From: an uncultured Bacteroidia bacterium
Lineage (GTDB): Bacteria; Bacteroidota; Bacteroidia; Bacteroidales; UBA932
Assembly (NCBI GenBank): GCA_902769525.1
Contig: CACXPG010000007.1
Location: forward strand, 1-57,395
DNA: 57,395 nt
Reading direction: 5' to 3'
Translations under genes and position numbers: made by a program
Shown: piece by piece, positions 7,555 to 16,098 of the stretch
Layout: each line of letters begins with the position of its first letter
Numbering within the stretch: the first letter of the stretch is position 1
Notes under the pieces: model-generated
Told to the model about the DNA's origin: nothing
The model's database searches: none
Seen by the model: only the letters and a program-made list of their open reading frames with translations

Positions 7555-7980
7555 TCATTTCTTCTTGAAAGTAACCAGAAGAGCGCCCTTTGGAAGGGAT
7601 TCGCCTTCCTTGGCGTTGACCTCCTTGATTGTTCCGTCCATTGGAGAAGTGACCACGTTCATCATCTTCATCGCCTCGTAGACCATAAGCTTGTCGCCCT
7701 TTTTCACCTTCTGGCCCGGCTTTACGAAAATCTCTATGACCGAACCAGGGATATGGGACAGAACCTTGTAAGGGTCCGGAGCTTTCCAGGTCTTGCGCTC
7801 TTCAAATTTCTTTGTGAAAAACGTCTTGTACTCCATTCCGCCTTCTGAAAGGCGCATCTTGGATTTGCCGACCTGTGGCGCGAGAAACTCTACGGCATCG
7901 CTGATTTCACTGATGACGTGCATCTCCTCCTGAATTTCAGGAACCTCTGGATTCTTGTTCTTGACTTCTGCCATAATCAT
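7555..7980 (-). CDS. Biotin carrier protein of an acyl-CoA carboxylase/decarboxylase
   Basis: This 141-aa protein ends in a biotin/lipoyl attachment domain (about residues 65-140) with the biotinylation motif EAMKM. Lys105 is the predicted biotinylated residue. The first half is a short non-conserved linker. The start at 7980 is favoured by a GGAGG 4 nt upstream; a second ATG lies 6 nt further in. It sits 14 nt after the carboxyltransferase gene, so the two form an operon. It should carry CO2 between a biotin carboxylase or decarboxylase partner and the carboxyltransferase next door. Confidence 0.9.
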   Translation of the reverse strand: MIMAEVKNKNPEVPEIQEEMHVISEISDAVEFLAPQVGKSKMRLSEGGMEYKTFFTKKFEERKTWKAPDPYKVLSHIPGSVIEIFVKPGQKVKKGDKLMVYEAMKMMNVVTSPMDGTIKEVNAKEGESLPKGALLVTFKKK

Positions 7981-7994
7981 CTGTCCTCCATCTG

Positions 7995-9542
7995 TTAAAA
8001 CGGTGGGATGCCGTGCTTCTTCTTAGGCATGCCGGCGTTCTTGTGCTGTGAAACGTCCAGAGACTGGAGGATGAACTGGCGGGTGTCTGCAGGATTGATT
8101 ACGGAGTCGATGTATCCCTTTGATGCGGCAACGTAAGGGTTGGCGAATTTCTCCTTGTATTCGGCAACCTTTGCCTTACGCATTGCTTCAGGATCTTCGG
8201 CTTCCATTATCTCCTTGCGGAAGATGATGTTGGCTGCGCCCTGAGGACCCATAACGGCAATCTCAGCCGTAGGCCATGCAAACACGAAGTCTGCTCTCAG
8301 GTGACGGGAGTTCATCGCGATGTAACCTCCTCCGTAAGCCTTTCTGAGGATGACGGTTATCTTTGGAACGGTAGCCTCTGAATAAGCGTACAGAAGCTTT
8401 GCTCCGTGGCGGATCACGCCTGCGTGCTCCTGGTCCACTCCCGGCAGATAGCCCGGCATGTCCTCAAGGGTCACGATAGGAATGTTGAACGCGTCGCAGA
8501 AGCGGATGAACCTGGCGGCCTTGTCTGAAGAGTCGCAGTCCAGAACGCCTGCCAGATAGAGCGGCTGGTTGGCGATAAAGCCCACCGTGCGGCCCTCTAT
8601 CCTTCCGTATCCGATGACGATGTTCTTTGCCCACATTTCCTGAACTTCAAAGAAATCGGAGTTGTCCACAAGAGCGCGGATGACGTTTCTCACGTCGTAT
8701 GGTTCAGTAGGGTCTGCTGGCACCGTCTTGACGATGTTATACTTCTTGAGTGGCTGTGCAGGCTTTTTTTCCTGCGGCAGAGCATTGTTGTTTGCCGGCA
8801 GATAGGAAAGCAGAGTCTTTATCTGGGAGAAGCACTCCTCTTCGCTTTCGGCAAAGAAGTGGGCGTTTCCTGTGGTCTCGCAGTGGACTCTCGCTCCGCC
8901 GAGGCTCTCCATATCTATCTCTTCTCCGAGAACAGACTTGATTACCTCAGGCCCGGTGATGAACATCTTGGAAATCTTGTCCACTACAAACACATAGTCC
9001 GTAAGGGCCGGGGAATAAACCGCACCTCCGGCACAAGGTCCGAGGATGACTGAAATCTGCGGTATGACTCCGCTGTTGAGTGTGTTGCGGAAAAAGATCT
9101 CGCCATATCCTGCAAGAGAATTTACGCCTTCCTGGATTCTTGCTCCTCCGGAGTCGTTGATTCCGATAAGCGGGATCCTCAGTTTGAGGGCATAGTCCAT
9201 AATCTTGGTGATCTTGCGGGCGTGCATGCTTCCCAGAGAACCGCCGGCAACGGTGAAGTCCTGCGCATAAACAGCAACCGGCTGGCCGTTGATCTTTCCT
9301 GTTCCGATTACCACGCCGTCTCCGGCAAGGTCTTTCTTCTCCATGCCGAATTCGCGGGCGTCGTGCTGAATAAACAGGTCGTACTCGTAGAAGGTTCCCT
9401 CGTCAAGGAGTTTTCTGATACGCTCTCTGGCCGGAAGCTTTCCCATTGCTATCTGCTTTGCAATGGCCTTGTCTCCTCCACCCTGAAGAGCATGCTGGGT
9501 CCTCTCCTGCAATTCAGTGATTTTTTTGCTGAGTAAACTCAT
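7995..9542 (-). CDS. Acyl-CoA carboxylase carboxyltransferase subunit (propionyl-CoA carboxylase beta / methylmalonyl-CoA decarboxylase alpha type)
   Basis: The 515-aa protein is a full-length biotin-dependent carboxyltransferase with two crotonase-like halves. Visible signatures are ARERIRKLLDEGTFYE, DFTVAGGSLG, NDSGGARIQEG, GPCAGGAVYSPALTDY and, in the second half, DMPGYLPG and YGGGYIAMNSRHL. It moves a carboxyl group between biotin and an acyl-CoA, probably propionyl/methylmalonyl-CoA in succinate-propionate metabolism. The sequence alone does not decide between carboxylase and sodium-pumping decarboxylase use. No biotin carboxylase and no OadB/OadG-type membrane subunit adjoin. Confidence 0.9.
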   Translation of the reverse strand: MSLLSKKITELQERTQHALQGGGDKAIAKQIAMGKLPARERIRKLLDEGTFYEYDLFIQHDAREFGMEKKDLAGDGVVIGTGKINGQPVAVYAQDFTVAGGSLGSMHARKITKIMDYALKLRIPLIGINDSGGARIQEGVNSLAGYGEIFFRNTLNSGVIPQISVILGPCAGGAVYSPALTDYVFVVDKISKMFITGPEVIKSVLGEEIDMESLGGARVHCETTGNAHFFAESEEECFSQIKTLLSYLPANNNALPQEKKPAQPLKKYNIVKTVPADPTEPYDVRNVIRALVDNSDFFEVQEMWAKNIVIGYGRIEGRTVGFIANQPLYLAGVLDCDSSDKAARFIRFCDAFNIPIVTLEDMPGYLPGVDQEHAGVIRHGAKLLYAYSEATVPKITVILRKAYGGGYIAMNSRHLRADFVFAWPTAEIAVMGPQGAANIIFRKEIMEAEDPEAMRKAKVAEYKEKFANPYVAASKGYIDSVINPADTRQFILQSLDVSQHKNAGMPKKKHGIPPF

Positions 9543-9572
9543 ATCATTAGGTTTTAGTATAGTCTATCGGGA

Positions 9573-9580
9573 CAAAGATA
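9573..9580 (-). promoter_or_regulatory. -7 box of the carboxyltransferase operon
   Basis: TATCTTTG on the minus strand lies 30 nt upstream of the ATG at 9542 and matches TAnnTTTG. Confidence 0.6.
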
Positions 9581-9649
9581 CAAAAATTAAATATTATGCC
9601 CGAAAGGGCATTTCTGCAACAACGCCTGCTTTAGATTCTATTAAAATCT

Positions 9650-9657
9650 TATCTTTG
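9650..9657 (+). promoter_or_regulatory. -7 box of gcvP
   Basis: TATCTTTG on the plus strand gives a leader of about 55-60 nt before the gcvP ATG at 9718. The leader is too short and shows no sign of a tandem glycine riboswitch. Confidence 0.6.
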
Positions 9658-9717
9658 TGAATTGTGTTGAGGATTATTCTTCAGCGATTAGTGAAACTAA
9701 AAACAAAAAAGATTTAT

Positions 9718-12588
9718 ATGTCATACACTTTTGCTCAAAGGCACATCGGGCCTCGCAAGGAAGACATCTCCCAGATGCTTGCAGCTCTCGGTGTAAATTC
9801 AATGGAAGAACTGGTAAAGCAAACCGTTCCTGAAAACATCCTTCTCAAGGAAGACCTGAAGATGGACGCTCCAATGACGGAAAACGCCTATCTGGCACAC
9901 CTGAAGGAAATGGTTTCAAAGAACAAGAATTTCCGATCCCTGATAGGTCAGGGATATTACGGAACCGGAGTTCTCCCTGTTATCATAAGGAACATATTCG
10001 AAAATCCTTGCTGGTACACTTCCTACACTCCTTACCAGGCAGAGATTTCTCAGGGAAGGCTTGAGGCCCTTCTGATTTACCAGACCGTCATCAGCTCCCT
10101 GACCGGTTTCCCTCTTTCCAACTGCTCCATGCTGGACGATGCCCAGGCAGCCGGCGAAGCAATGAGAGTGATGTTCAACCTCCGCAGCCGAGACGCGCAG
10201 AAGGCCGGAAAGAACGTCCTCTTCGTGGATGACGAGGTCTTCTCCCAGGTTACTTCAGTGATCAGGACCAGGGCCGAAGGTCTTGGAATAAAGGTAGTCC
10301 TCGGCGACTGGAAAGAGTGGGAGGTTGACCCTATGTGCTTCGGAGCGCTGGTTCAGTACCCAGCCTGCGACGGCCAGGTAAGAGACTATTCTGCATTCTG
10401 CGAAAAGATGCACCAGGCCGGAGCGATGGTTACCGCATATTGCGACCTGCTTTCCCTTGCAGTCCTGAAGGAACCTGCAGCCTGGGGAGCGGACATAGCA
10501 GTCGGAAGCGCCCAGAGATTCGGACTCCCGATGGGATTCGGAGGCCCTGTGGCAGGATATCTGGCAACCCGTGAAGAATACAAGAGAAGCGTCCCTGGAA
10601 GAATCATCGGCATTACAGTTGACCGTCTTGGCAACAAGGCCGTAAGACTTGCCCTCCAGACCCGCGAGCAACATATCAAGAGGGAGAAGGCAACTTCCAA
10701 TGTCTGCACCGCCACCGCCCTTATGGCAACAATGAGCGGAATGTATGCCGTTTACCACGGACCGGAGGGACTGAAGTCAATCGCCCGCAATGCAGAGCTC
10801 TTCGCCCACCGCGTTGCAAACCACCTGAAGGAAGCCGGTTATGTCCTCACTAACGAGGAATTCTTCGACACCATCGAGATTATGGGAAAGAAGGACGAGA
10901 ACGGCAACATCCAGGCTCCTGATACGGAAAACATCAGACAGAAAGCCCTTGCCGAGGGCCTGAACTTCTTCTATGCAGCCTGCGGAAAAATCAGAATCAG
11001 CTTCGATGAGCTGAGCTGCAGGGAGGAAGCCCACAAGATCCTCAAGATCTTCGGGATAGGCCAGGGTGGACACCACCACTGCCCGGCAGAAAGGACATTC
11101 ATGAAGAGAGAGACTCCGTTCCTCACCCAGAAGGTATTCAACTCATACCACAGCGAAACCGCAATGATGCGTTTCATCAAGATGCTGGAAAGGAAGGACA
11201 TTTCCCTGGCCCATTCAATGATTCCGCTTGGAAGCTGCACGATGAAGCTCAACGCCGCCGTGGAGATGATGCCTCTTAGCTGGAGTGAACTCACCAACGT
11301 TCACCCTCTGGCACCGAAAGACCAGGCAGAAGGTTACATGCAGCTCATCGCCGAGCTTATGAAAGACCTGAACACCATCACCGGTTTTGCCGCCTGCTCT
11401 CTCCAGCCTAACTCAGGCGCTGCGGGAGAATATGCCGGACTTACCACCATCCGCCGCTTCTTCAAGGCCAACGGACAGGAAAACCGCAAGGTCATGATCA
11501 TCCCGACTTCCGCCCACGGAACCAATCCGGCTTCCGCAGCGATGGCGGGATTCGACATCGTTCTGGTAGGATGCGACGAAAAGGGCAACATCAACGTCGA
11601 GGAACTCCAGCAGAAGGCCGAGGCCGCGGGAGAGAACCTGGCCGGACTGATGATCACCTATCCTTCCACCCACGGAGTGTTCGAGGTCAAGATCAGGGAA
11701 ATCGTCGACGCCATCCACAAGTTCGGCGGCAAGGTTTATATGGACGGAGCCAACATGAACGCCCAGATTGGTCTGACCAACCCTGGCACAATCGGAGCGG
11801 ATATCTGCCACCTGAACCTCCACAAGTCGTTTGCAATGCCTCACGGCGGCGGCGGTCCTGGAGTAGGCCCTATCTGCTGCACCGCTGAACTGGCTCCTTA
11901 CCTTCCTGGACATCCGGAAGAAAACTGCATACCGAGACTCTGCAAGAAGGCCAAGGGATGCAAGGGAGAAGAGGCTGTTTCTGCCGCTCTCTACGGCAAC
12001 CCTCTGCTGCTCCCTATCACCCACGCCTACATCAAGCTGCTGGGCGCAGAAGGACTTAAGGAATCCAGCGAGGTAGCTATACTGAACGCCAACTATATCG
12101 CCGAGTCTCTGAAAAACGAGTTCCCTACTGTTTACTCCGGAGCGACCGGAAGAGTTGCCCACGAGTGCCTGCTGGACTGCAGAGATTTCATGAAGAAATA
12201 CGGCGTAGGTTCTACAGATATCGCCAAGAGACTTATGGACTTCGGATTCCACGCTCCTACCCTTTCATTCCCTGTTCACGAAACCCTTATGGTCGAGCCG
12301 ACAGAGAGTGAGCCTAAGGAGGAGATGGACCGCTTCATCGAGGCCATGAAGACTATAAAGGCCGAGTGCGAGAAGATTGCCGCCGGAGAGTTTGACCCTA
12401 AGGACAATCCTGTTGCCAACGCTCCGCACCCTGCACACGAGTGCTGCGCTGACAATTGGAGCCACCCTTATTCAAGGGAACTTGCCGCCTATCCTCTGGA
12501 ATGGATCATGGAGAACAAGTTCTGGCCTGCAGTTTCCAGGGTTGACGACGGCTACGGAGACCGCAACCTCGTCTGCACCTGCCAGTAA
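9718..12588 (+). CDS. gcvP: Glycine dehydrogenase (decarboxylating), single-chain P protein
   Basis: This PLP enzyme decarboxylates glycine in the glycine cleavage system and passes the aminomethyl group to lipoyl-GcvH. The 956-aa chain contains both halves that are split as GcvPA/GcvPB in some bacteria. The N-terminal half runs from QRHIGPRKEDI through YTPYQAEISQGRLEAL. The C-terminal half holds the PLP site HLNLHKSFAMPHGGGGPG with Lys703 as Schiff-base residue. An in-frame start at 9664 would add 18 atypical residues; the ATG at 9718 gives the family N-terminus MSYTFAQRHIG. gcvT and gcvH are not in the window. Confidence 0.97.
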   Translation: MSYTFAQRHIGPRKEDISQMLAALGVNSMEELVKQTVPENILLKEDLKMDAPMTENAYLAHLKEMVSKNKNFRSLIGQGYYGTGVLPVIIRNIFENPCWYTSYTPYQAEISQGRLEALLIYQTVISSLTGFPLSNCSMLDDAQAAGEAMRVMFNLRSRDAQKAGKNVLFVDDEVFSQVTSVIRTRAEGLGIKVVLGDWKEWEVDPMCFGALVQYPACDGQVRDYSAFCEKMHQAGAMVTAYCDLLSLAVLKEPAAWGADIAVGSAQRFGLPMGFGGPVAGYLATREEYKRSVPGRIIGITVDRLGNKAVRLALQTREQHIKREKATSNVCTATALMATMSGMYAVYHGPEGLKSIARNAELFAHRVANHLKEAGYVLTNEEFFDTIEIMGKKDENGNIQAPDTENIRQKALAEGLNFFYAACGKIRISFDELSCREEAHKILKIFGIGQGGHHHCPAERTFMKRETPFLTQKVFNSYHSETAMMRFIKMLERKDISLAHSMIPLGSCTMKLNAAVEMMPLSWSELTNVHPLAPKDQAEGYMQLIAELMKDLNTITGFAACSLQPNSGAAGEYAGLTTIRRFFKANGQENRKVMIIPTSAHGTNPASAAMAGFDIVLVGCDEKGNINVEELQQKAEAAGENLAGLMITYPSTHGVFEVKIREIVDAIHKFGGKVYMDGANMNAQIGLTNPGTIGADICHLNLHKSFAMPHGGGGPGVGPICCTAELAPYLPGHPEENCIPRLCKKAKGCKGEEAVSAALYGNPLLLPITHAYIKLLGAEGLKESSEVAILNANYIAESLKNEFPTVYSGATGRVAHECLLDCRDFMKKYGVGSTDIAKRLMDFGFHAPTLSFPVHETLMVEPTESEPKEEMDRFIEAMKTIKAECEKIAAGEFDPKDNPVANAPHPAHECCADNWSHPYSRELAAYPLEWIMENKFWPAVSRVDDGYGDRNLVCTCQ

Positions 12589-12607
12589 GCAAATGCCTAA
12601 AAAAGAA

Positions 12608-12640
12608 GAACCGGCTGAAAAAACAGCCGGTTCTTTTTTT
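12608..12640. terminator. Bidirectional terminator between gcvP and smpB
   Basis: The perfect stem GAACCGGCTG / CAGCCGGTTC (12608-12617 with 12624-12633) has an A6 loop. It is flanked by an A-rich run on one side and T7 on the other, so it works in both directions. The smpB stop codon lies at the right edge of the T-run. Confidence 0.92.
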
Positions 12641-13097
12641 AGTAATCGTCGCCTCGCTGTTCTGCTCTGCGACGGTCCTTGTCCTTGATGGACTCTCTTT
12701 TGTCGTACTCTTTCTTTCCCTTGGCCAGGGCGATGTTCAGCTTGGCGTAGCCGTTGTCGCTTATGAAAAGCCTTGTGGGAACTATCGTAAGGCCTTTCTC
12801 CTTGACAGAACGCTCAAGTTTGTTTAGTTCCTTGCGGTTGAGAAGAAGCTTGCGGTCCCTCTTGGGATCCTTGCGGTTGTAGCTGGCCCAGAAATACTCG
12901 GCGATGTGCATGTTCTTGACATAGAGTTCCCCGCCGCTAAACACGCAATAGGTATCGGCCAAAGACGCCTTGCCGGCACGGATGGACTTTATCTCCGTTC
13001 CGTACAGGACTATGCCCGCAGTGTAGTTCTCCAGGAACTCGTAGTCAAACCCTGCCCTGCGGTTTCTGATATCTATTTTCGCTCTCTTCTCTTTCAT
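12639..13097 (-). CDS. smpB: SsrA-binding protein SmpB
   Basis: SmpB binds tmRNA and delivers it to stalled ribosomes for trans-translation. The 152-aa protein has the usual [20 protein letters not shown] start, [15 protein letters not shown], and the basic C-terminal tail beginning [16 protein letters not shown] that enters the decoding site. A -7 box (TACATTTG, 13103-13110) ends 5 nt before the ATG, which predicts a leaderless mRNA. It is divergent from miaA with 39 bp between the starts. Confidence 0.97.
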   Translation of the reverse strand: MKEKRAKIDIRNRRAGFDYEFLENYTAGIVLYGTEIKSIRAGKASLADTYCVFSGGELYVKNMHIAEYFWASYNRKDPKRDRKLLLNRKELNKLERSVKEKGLTIVPTRLFISDNGYAKLNIALAKGKKEYDKRESIKDKDRRRAEQRGDDY

Positions 13098-13102
13098 CGG
13101 CG

Positions 13103-13110
13103 CAAATGTA
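13103..13110 (-). promoter_or_regulatory. -7 box of smpB
   Basis: TACATTTG matches TAnnTTTG, 5 nt before the smpB ATG. It faces away from the miaA -7 box 13 nt to its right. Confidence 0.6.
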
Positions 13111-13123
13111 GCACATTGTTTTG

Positions 13124-13131
13124 TATTTTTG
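13124..13131 (+). promoter_or_regulatory. -7 box of miaA
   Basis: TATTTTTG matches TAnnTTTG, 5 nt before the miaA ATG at 13137. The start is chosen partly for this reason: an upstream in-frame start would lie inside smpB. Confidence 0.6.
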
Positions 13132-13136
13132 CATTG

Positions 13137-14075
13137 ATGGCAGACATTGATTTCAAACGGGAATGGACAGACTGCGACATGCTGGTTGTTATGGGGCCGA
13201 CGGCTTCAGGCAAGACGGCGTTCGCCGTTAAGGTTGCCAGGAAGATCAATTCCCTGTGCAAAGATGGAGAGCTTCCCTTCACAGAGTGCCACATCATCAG
13301 CGCGGATTCGAGGCAGGTATATCGCGGAATGGACATAGGAACCGGAAAGGACATCGCCGAGTACGGAGAGATTCCCTATCATCTTATAGACATCGCCGAG
13401 GCGGGAGAAAAATACGACCTGTTCCGCTACAAGAAAGATTTCCAGAAAGTCTACTCAGAACTCAAGAAGAAAAACATCTTCCCGATACTTTGCGGAGGCA
13501 GCGGACTTTACATAGAAGCCGTCTGCAAAGACTATGACCTTAAGGAAGTTGCACCTGATCCCGAGCTTAGGAAAGAACTGGAACAAAAGAGTATGGAAGA
13601 ACTTGTTTCCATGCTCACCGGTTTGAAGGCAAGGCATGGAACGGAACCTCACAACAACACAGATTTCGACACAAAGAAAAGAGTAATCCGGGCCATTGAA
13701 ATCGAACTGGCATACGACAAGATTCCTCAGCGGGAAGAATCCTTCAAAGGCCCCCAGAATGTGCATTACATTGCCCTGAACCCCGACCGCGAAAGACGCA
13801 ACCAGAGGATTGACACCAGGCTTGAGCAGAGGCTGGAAAGCGGTATGGTGGAAGAAGTCAAAGCCCTGCTGGACAAAGGGATAAAGCCAGAGGACCTGAT
13901 TTACTACGGCCTTGAATACAAGTTCCTTACTCAATACATTACAGGAGAAATCTCCTACGATTACATGAAAGAGCATCTGGCAATTGCAATCCACCAGTTT
14001 GCAAAGCGGCAGATGACCTGGCTCCGCGGAATGGAAAGGCGGGGAATCAAGATAGAATGGATAAAAACAGAATAA
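13137..14075 (+). CDS. miaA: tRNA dimethylallyltransferase
   Basis: MiaA transfers a dimethylallyl group to A37 of tRNAs that read codons beginning with U. The 312-aa protein has the P-loop GPTASGKT at residues 20-27, [23 protein letters not shown] and [12 protein letters not shown], all standard for the family. The open frame extends left to 12906 across smpB, but [10 protein letters not shown] at 13137 has the right length and a promoter immediately in front. The next gene begins 1 nt after its stop, so the two form an operon. Confidence 0.96.
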   Translation: MADIDFKREWTDCDMLVVMGPTASGKTAFAVKVARKINSLCKDGELPFTECHIISADSRQVYRGMDIGTGKDIAEYGEIPYHLIDIAEAGEKYDLFRYKKDFQKVYSELKKKNIFPILCGGSGLYIEAVCKDYDLKEVAPDPELRKELEQKSMEELVSMLTGLKARHGTEPHNNTDFDTKKRVIRAIEIELAYDKIPQREESFKGPQNVHYIALNPDRERRNQRIDTRLEQRLESGMVEEVKALLDKGIKPEDLIYYGLEYKFLTQYITGEISYDYMKEHLAIAIHQFAKRQMTWLRGMERRGIKIEWIKTE

Positions 14076-14076
14076 T

Positions 14077-15225
14077 ATGAGAAGAATATTTTCAGCGATG
14101 CTGCTGGTTGCGGCCGCCCTGCAGCTTTCTTTTGCCCAGAAGGCTTCAGAGCTTAAGTATTACGATGTAAAACAGCTTATAGCCCAGGGAGATGCGGTGA
14201 TGATCGGCCAGGCGGAAAAGCCTGATGCGGACAGCTGCTATTTCTACCGCATACCGAATCGGCTCAAGGGCATCGTGAGAAAGGAACTCTGGGAACTTGG
14301 ATGCGACGGGGCCGGAATAGCCATCCGCTTTTCAACAGACGCAGAGTGCATCGGGGCAAAATGGACCCTTACCTATAACTTCGGAATGAGCCACATGGCC
14401 TACACCGGAATCAAGGGAATGGACATCTATGTCCTGGACAAGGGCAAAGACTGGAAATTCGCAGGAACGGCCTTCCCAAACGGCAAGCATTCCAACAGCG
14501 TATTCGTAAGGAAAATGTATGGCGGCAAAAAGGAGTATATGATTTATCTTCCTCTCTACGATGGTGTTGACCACATGGAGATTGGAATAGACTCCACGGC
14601 AACCATCTACGCTCCTTCAGGAAGCCTCGCCGAGGGCGGTCTGCCAATCCTCTTCTACGGAACAAGCATTACCCAGGGCGGCTGCGTTTCGCGCCCGGGA
14701 ATGGCATATCCTTCCATCATCTCAAGAAAACTCGACAAGCCTGTCATCAATCTCGGCTTTTCCGGCAACGGAAGAATGGACGGCAATATGGCAGACTGGA
14801 TCAAGACCATCCCTGCATCTGCTTATGTACTGGATTGCCTGCCAAACTGCACCTACAACACAACTCGCGACAGTTCAGACTATTTCATTGGCTGGATAGC
14901 ATACTCCAACCCTAACACTCCCGTATATCTTGTGAACAACTTCGAGTATCCTCAGCAGTTCATCCTGCCGGGCAACAACGACGATATGGTCAAAGAGAAC
15001 ATCCTCATCAAGGAAATCTACAAGAGGCTCAAAAAGCACGGAACAACTATAAAGAACCCTGTCACCGGAGAAGAAATCAAGACCGGCCCTCTGAAGAACC
15101 TCAGGTTCATCGACGTGTCAAAGGAAAAAGGCATAGATAACGAAGACACCGTGGACGGCAACCACATGACTGACCTCGGCACGGCCCACTTCTCAAAGCG
15201 CCTGCTCAAACATATCAAACACTAG
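14077..15225 (+). CDS. Secreted SGNH/GDSL-family hydrolase (GxDLY type)
   Basis: This 382-aa protein has a signal peptide (1-20, ending SFAQ). An N-terminal beta domain like the GxDLY/SGNH_N family (KGMDIYVL) is followed by an SGNH hydrolase domain. The nucleophile block is FYGTSITQGG with Ser197. The Asn block is INLGFSGNG, and the C-terminal Asp-His pair is in DGNHMTD (Asp360, His363). Such enzymes are usually carbohydrate esterases. Location is periplasmic or extracellular. It starts 1 nt after miaA. Its TAG stop shares the palindrome CTAG with the stop of the convergent gene. Confidence 0.88.
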   Translation: MRRIFSAMLLVAAALQLSFAQKASELKYYDVKQLIAQGDAVMIGQAEKPDADSCYFYRIPNRLKGIVRKELWELGCDGAGIAIRFSTDAECIGAKWTLTYNFGMSHMAYTGIKGMDIYVLDKGKDWKFAGTAFPNGKHSNSVFVRKMYGGKKEYMIYLPLYDGVDHMEIGIDSTATIYAPSGSLAEGGLPILFYGTSITQGGCVSRPGMAYPSIISRKLDKPVINLGFSGNGRMDGNMADWIKTIPASAYVLDCLPNCTYNTTRDSSDYFIGWIAYSNPNTPVYLVNNFEYPQQFILPGNNDDMVKENILIKEIYKRLKKHGTTIKNPVTGEEIKTGPLKNLRFIDVSKEKGIDNEDTVDGNHMTDLGTAHFSKRLLKHIKH

Positions 15226-16001
15226 AAGCCCCAGGCGGCTTTGACGTCGGCAGGGATAATCTGGGCATCTATGTAATCTACAGTAACGAAGGATGAATGG
15301 TTCTCGTCGTAATCGGAGTCTGTTTTATCCTTGTACACAATTCTCAGAATAATCCAGCCCTTGACATCAGCCGTGCAGTTATCGCCCGGGAAGAATGTTA
15401 TATAGTACATTTCCGGACCGGACTTTGAAAAAGCTATTGGATCTTCAACATTGTCTCCCTCTCCGCCATCTACATAAACTTTCAGTCTTTTATGCCAGTT
15501 GTTGAACAGAATCCTTGAGTTTTCATCTGAATTTGATTTGGTCTGCAGTTCAACACGGTAAACTTTCTTTTCTTTCGTGAAATGAACATATGCCGTAACG
15601 GCCATCGACGGAAAGATTCCGGAATAAACATCAACATTGCCATATCCGTCCAGAAAAAGATCTTCCGTTTGTTCATCCTCATATTCAAAATCGGCGTCTA
15701 TCAATTTATCCCCGAATATGTTGATATCAAGATTAAACGGAATGTTGCAGAAAGTCATATAGTCTGACTTGAGCATAGTCTTAAGGCTGCCGGAAATCTC
15801 CACCGGCTCCAAACGTTGAGTTTGCGGAGCGACTTTTACCTTCTGACCGCCTGTGGTTGTAATCGTTTGCTGTTTGTTTTTGGTCTGCGACGGCTGGTTC
15901 TGGACGGTGGTCTGGCCGCCTGTGCGGACTCTGGACCTGTTTTGGGAATAGCCGCCAACTGTTATCATTACAAGGACGGCAAGCAGTGCAAGTCTTTTCA
16001 T
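15222..16001 (-). CDS. Secreted protein of unknown function
   Basis: This 259-aa protein has a clear signal peptide (1-19, ending GGYSQ). A Gln/Thr/Asn-rich low-complexity linker spans about residues 20-65. The compact C-terminal part (about 70-259) is rich in aromatic and acidic residues and looks all-beta. I do not recognise the family. A -7 box TAACTTTG lies 21 nt upstream. The gene is divergent from the WG-repeat gene, another secreted unknown, and convergent with the SGNH hydrolase. Confidence 0.7.
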   Translation of the reverse strand: MKRLALLAVLVMITVGGYSQNRSRVRTGGQTTVQNQPSQTKNKQQTITTTGGQKVKVAPQTQRLEPVEISGSLKTMLKSDYMTFCNIPFNLDINIFGDKLIDADFEYEDEQTEDLFLDGYGNVDVYSGIFPSMAVTAYVHFTKEKKVYRVELQTKSNSDENSRILFNNWHKRLKVYVDGGEGDNVEDPIAFSKSGPEMYYITFFPGDNCTADVKGWIILRIVYKDKTDSDYDENHSSFVTVDYIDAQIIPADVKAAWGF

Positions 16002-16022
16002 AACTGATGTCTTTTAACAAAC

Positions 16023-16030
16023 CAAAGTTA
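16023..16030 (-). promoter_or_regulatory. -7 box of the secreted unknown at 15222-16001
   Basis: TAACTTTG matches TAnnTTTG; CTTG lies 18 nt further upstream as a possible weak -33 element. Confidence 0.5.
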
Positions 16031-16073
16031 CATCAAAATTTGTTCCTGCAAGTATGATTTTTGCAGAAATTGT

Positions 16074-16081
16074 TATCTTTG
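16074..16081 (+). promoter_or_regulatory. -7 box of the WG-repeat protein gene
   Basis: TATCTTTG matches TAnnTTTG, 17 nt before the chosen ATG at 16099. This supports that start over the in-frame start at 16054. Confidence 0.55.
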
Positions 16082-16098
16082 AAAAAACATTCAATTTT

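Noticed and set aside
9581..9717. Possible glycine riboswitch upstream of gcvP
   Set aside because: The transcribed leader after the -7 box is only about 55-60 nt, and no glycine aptamer helices are visible.
11413..12252. A 279-codon open frame antisense to gcvP
   Set aside because: It lies entirely inside the PLP domain of gcvP, so it is a codon-bias artefact.
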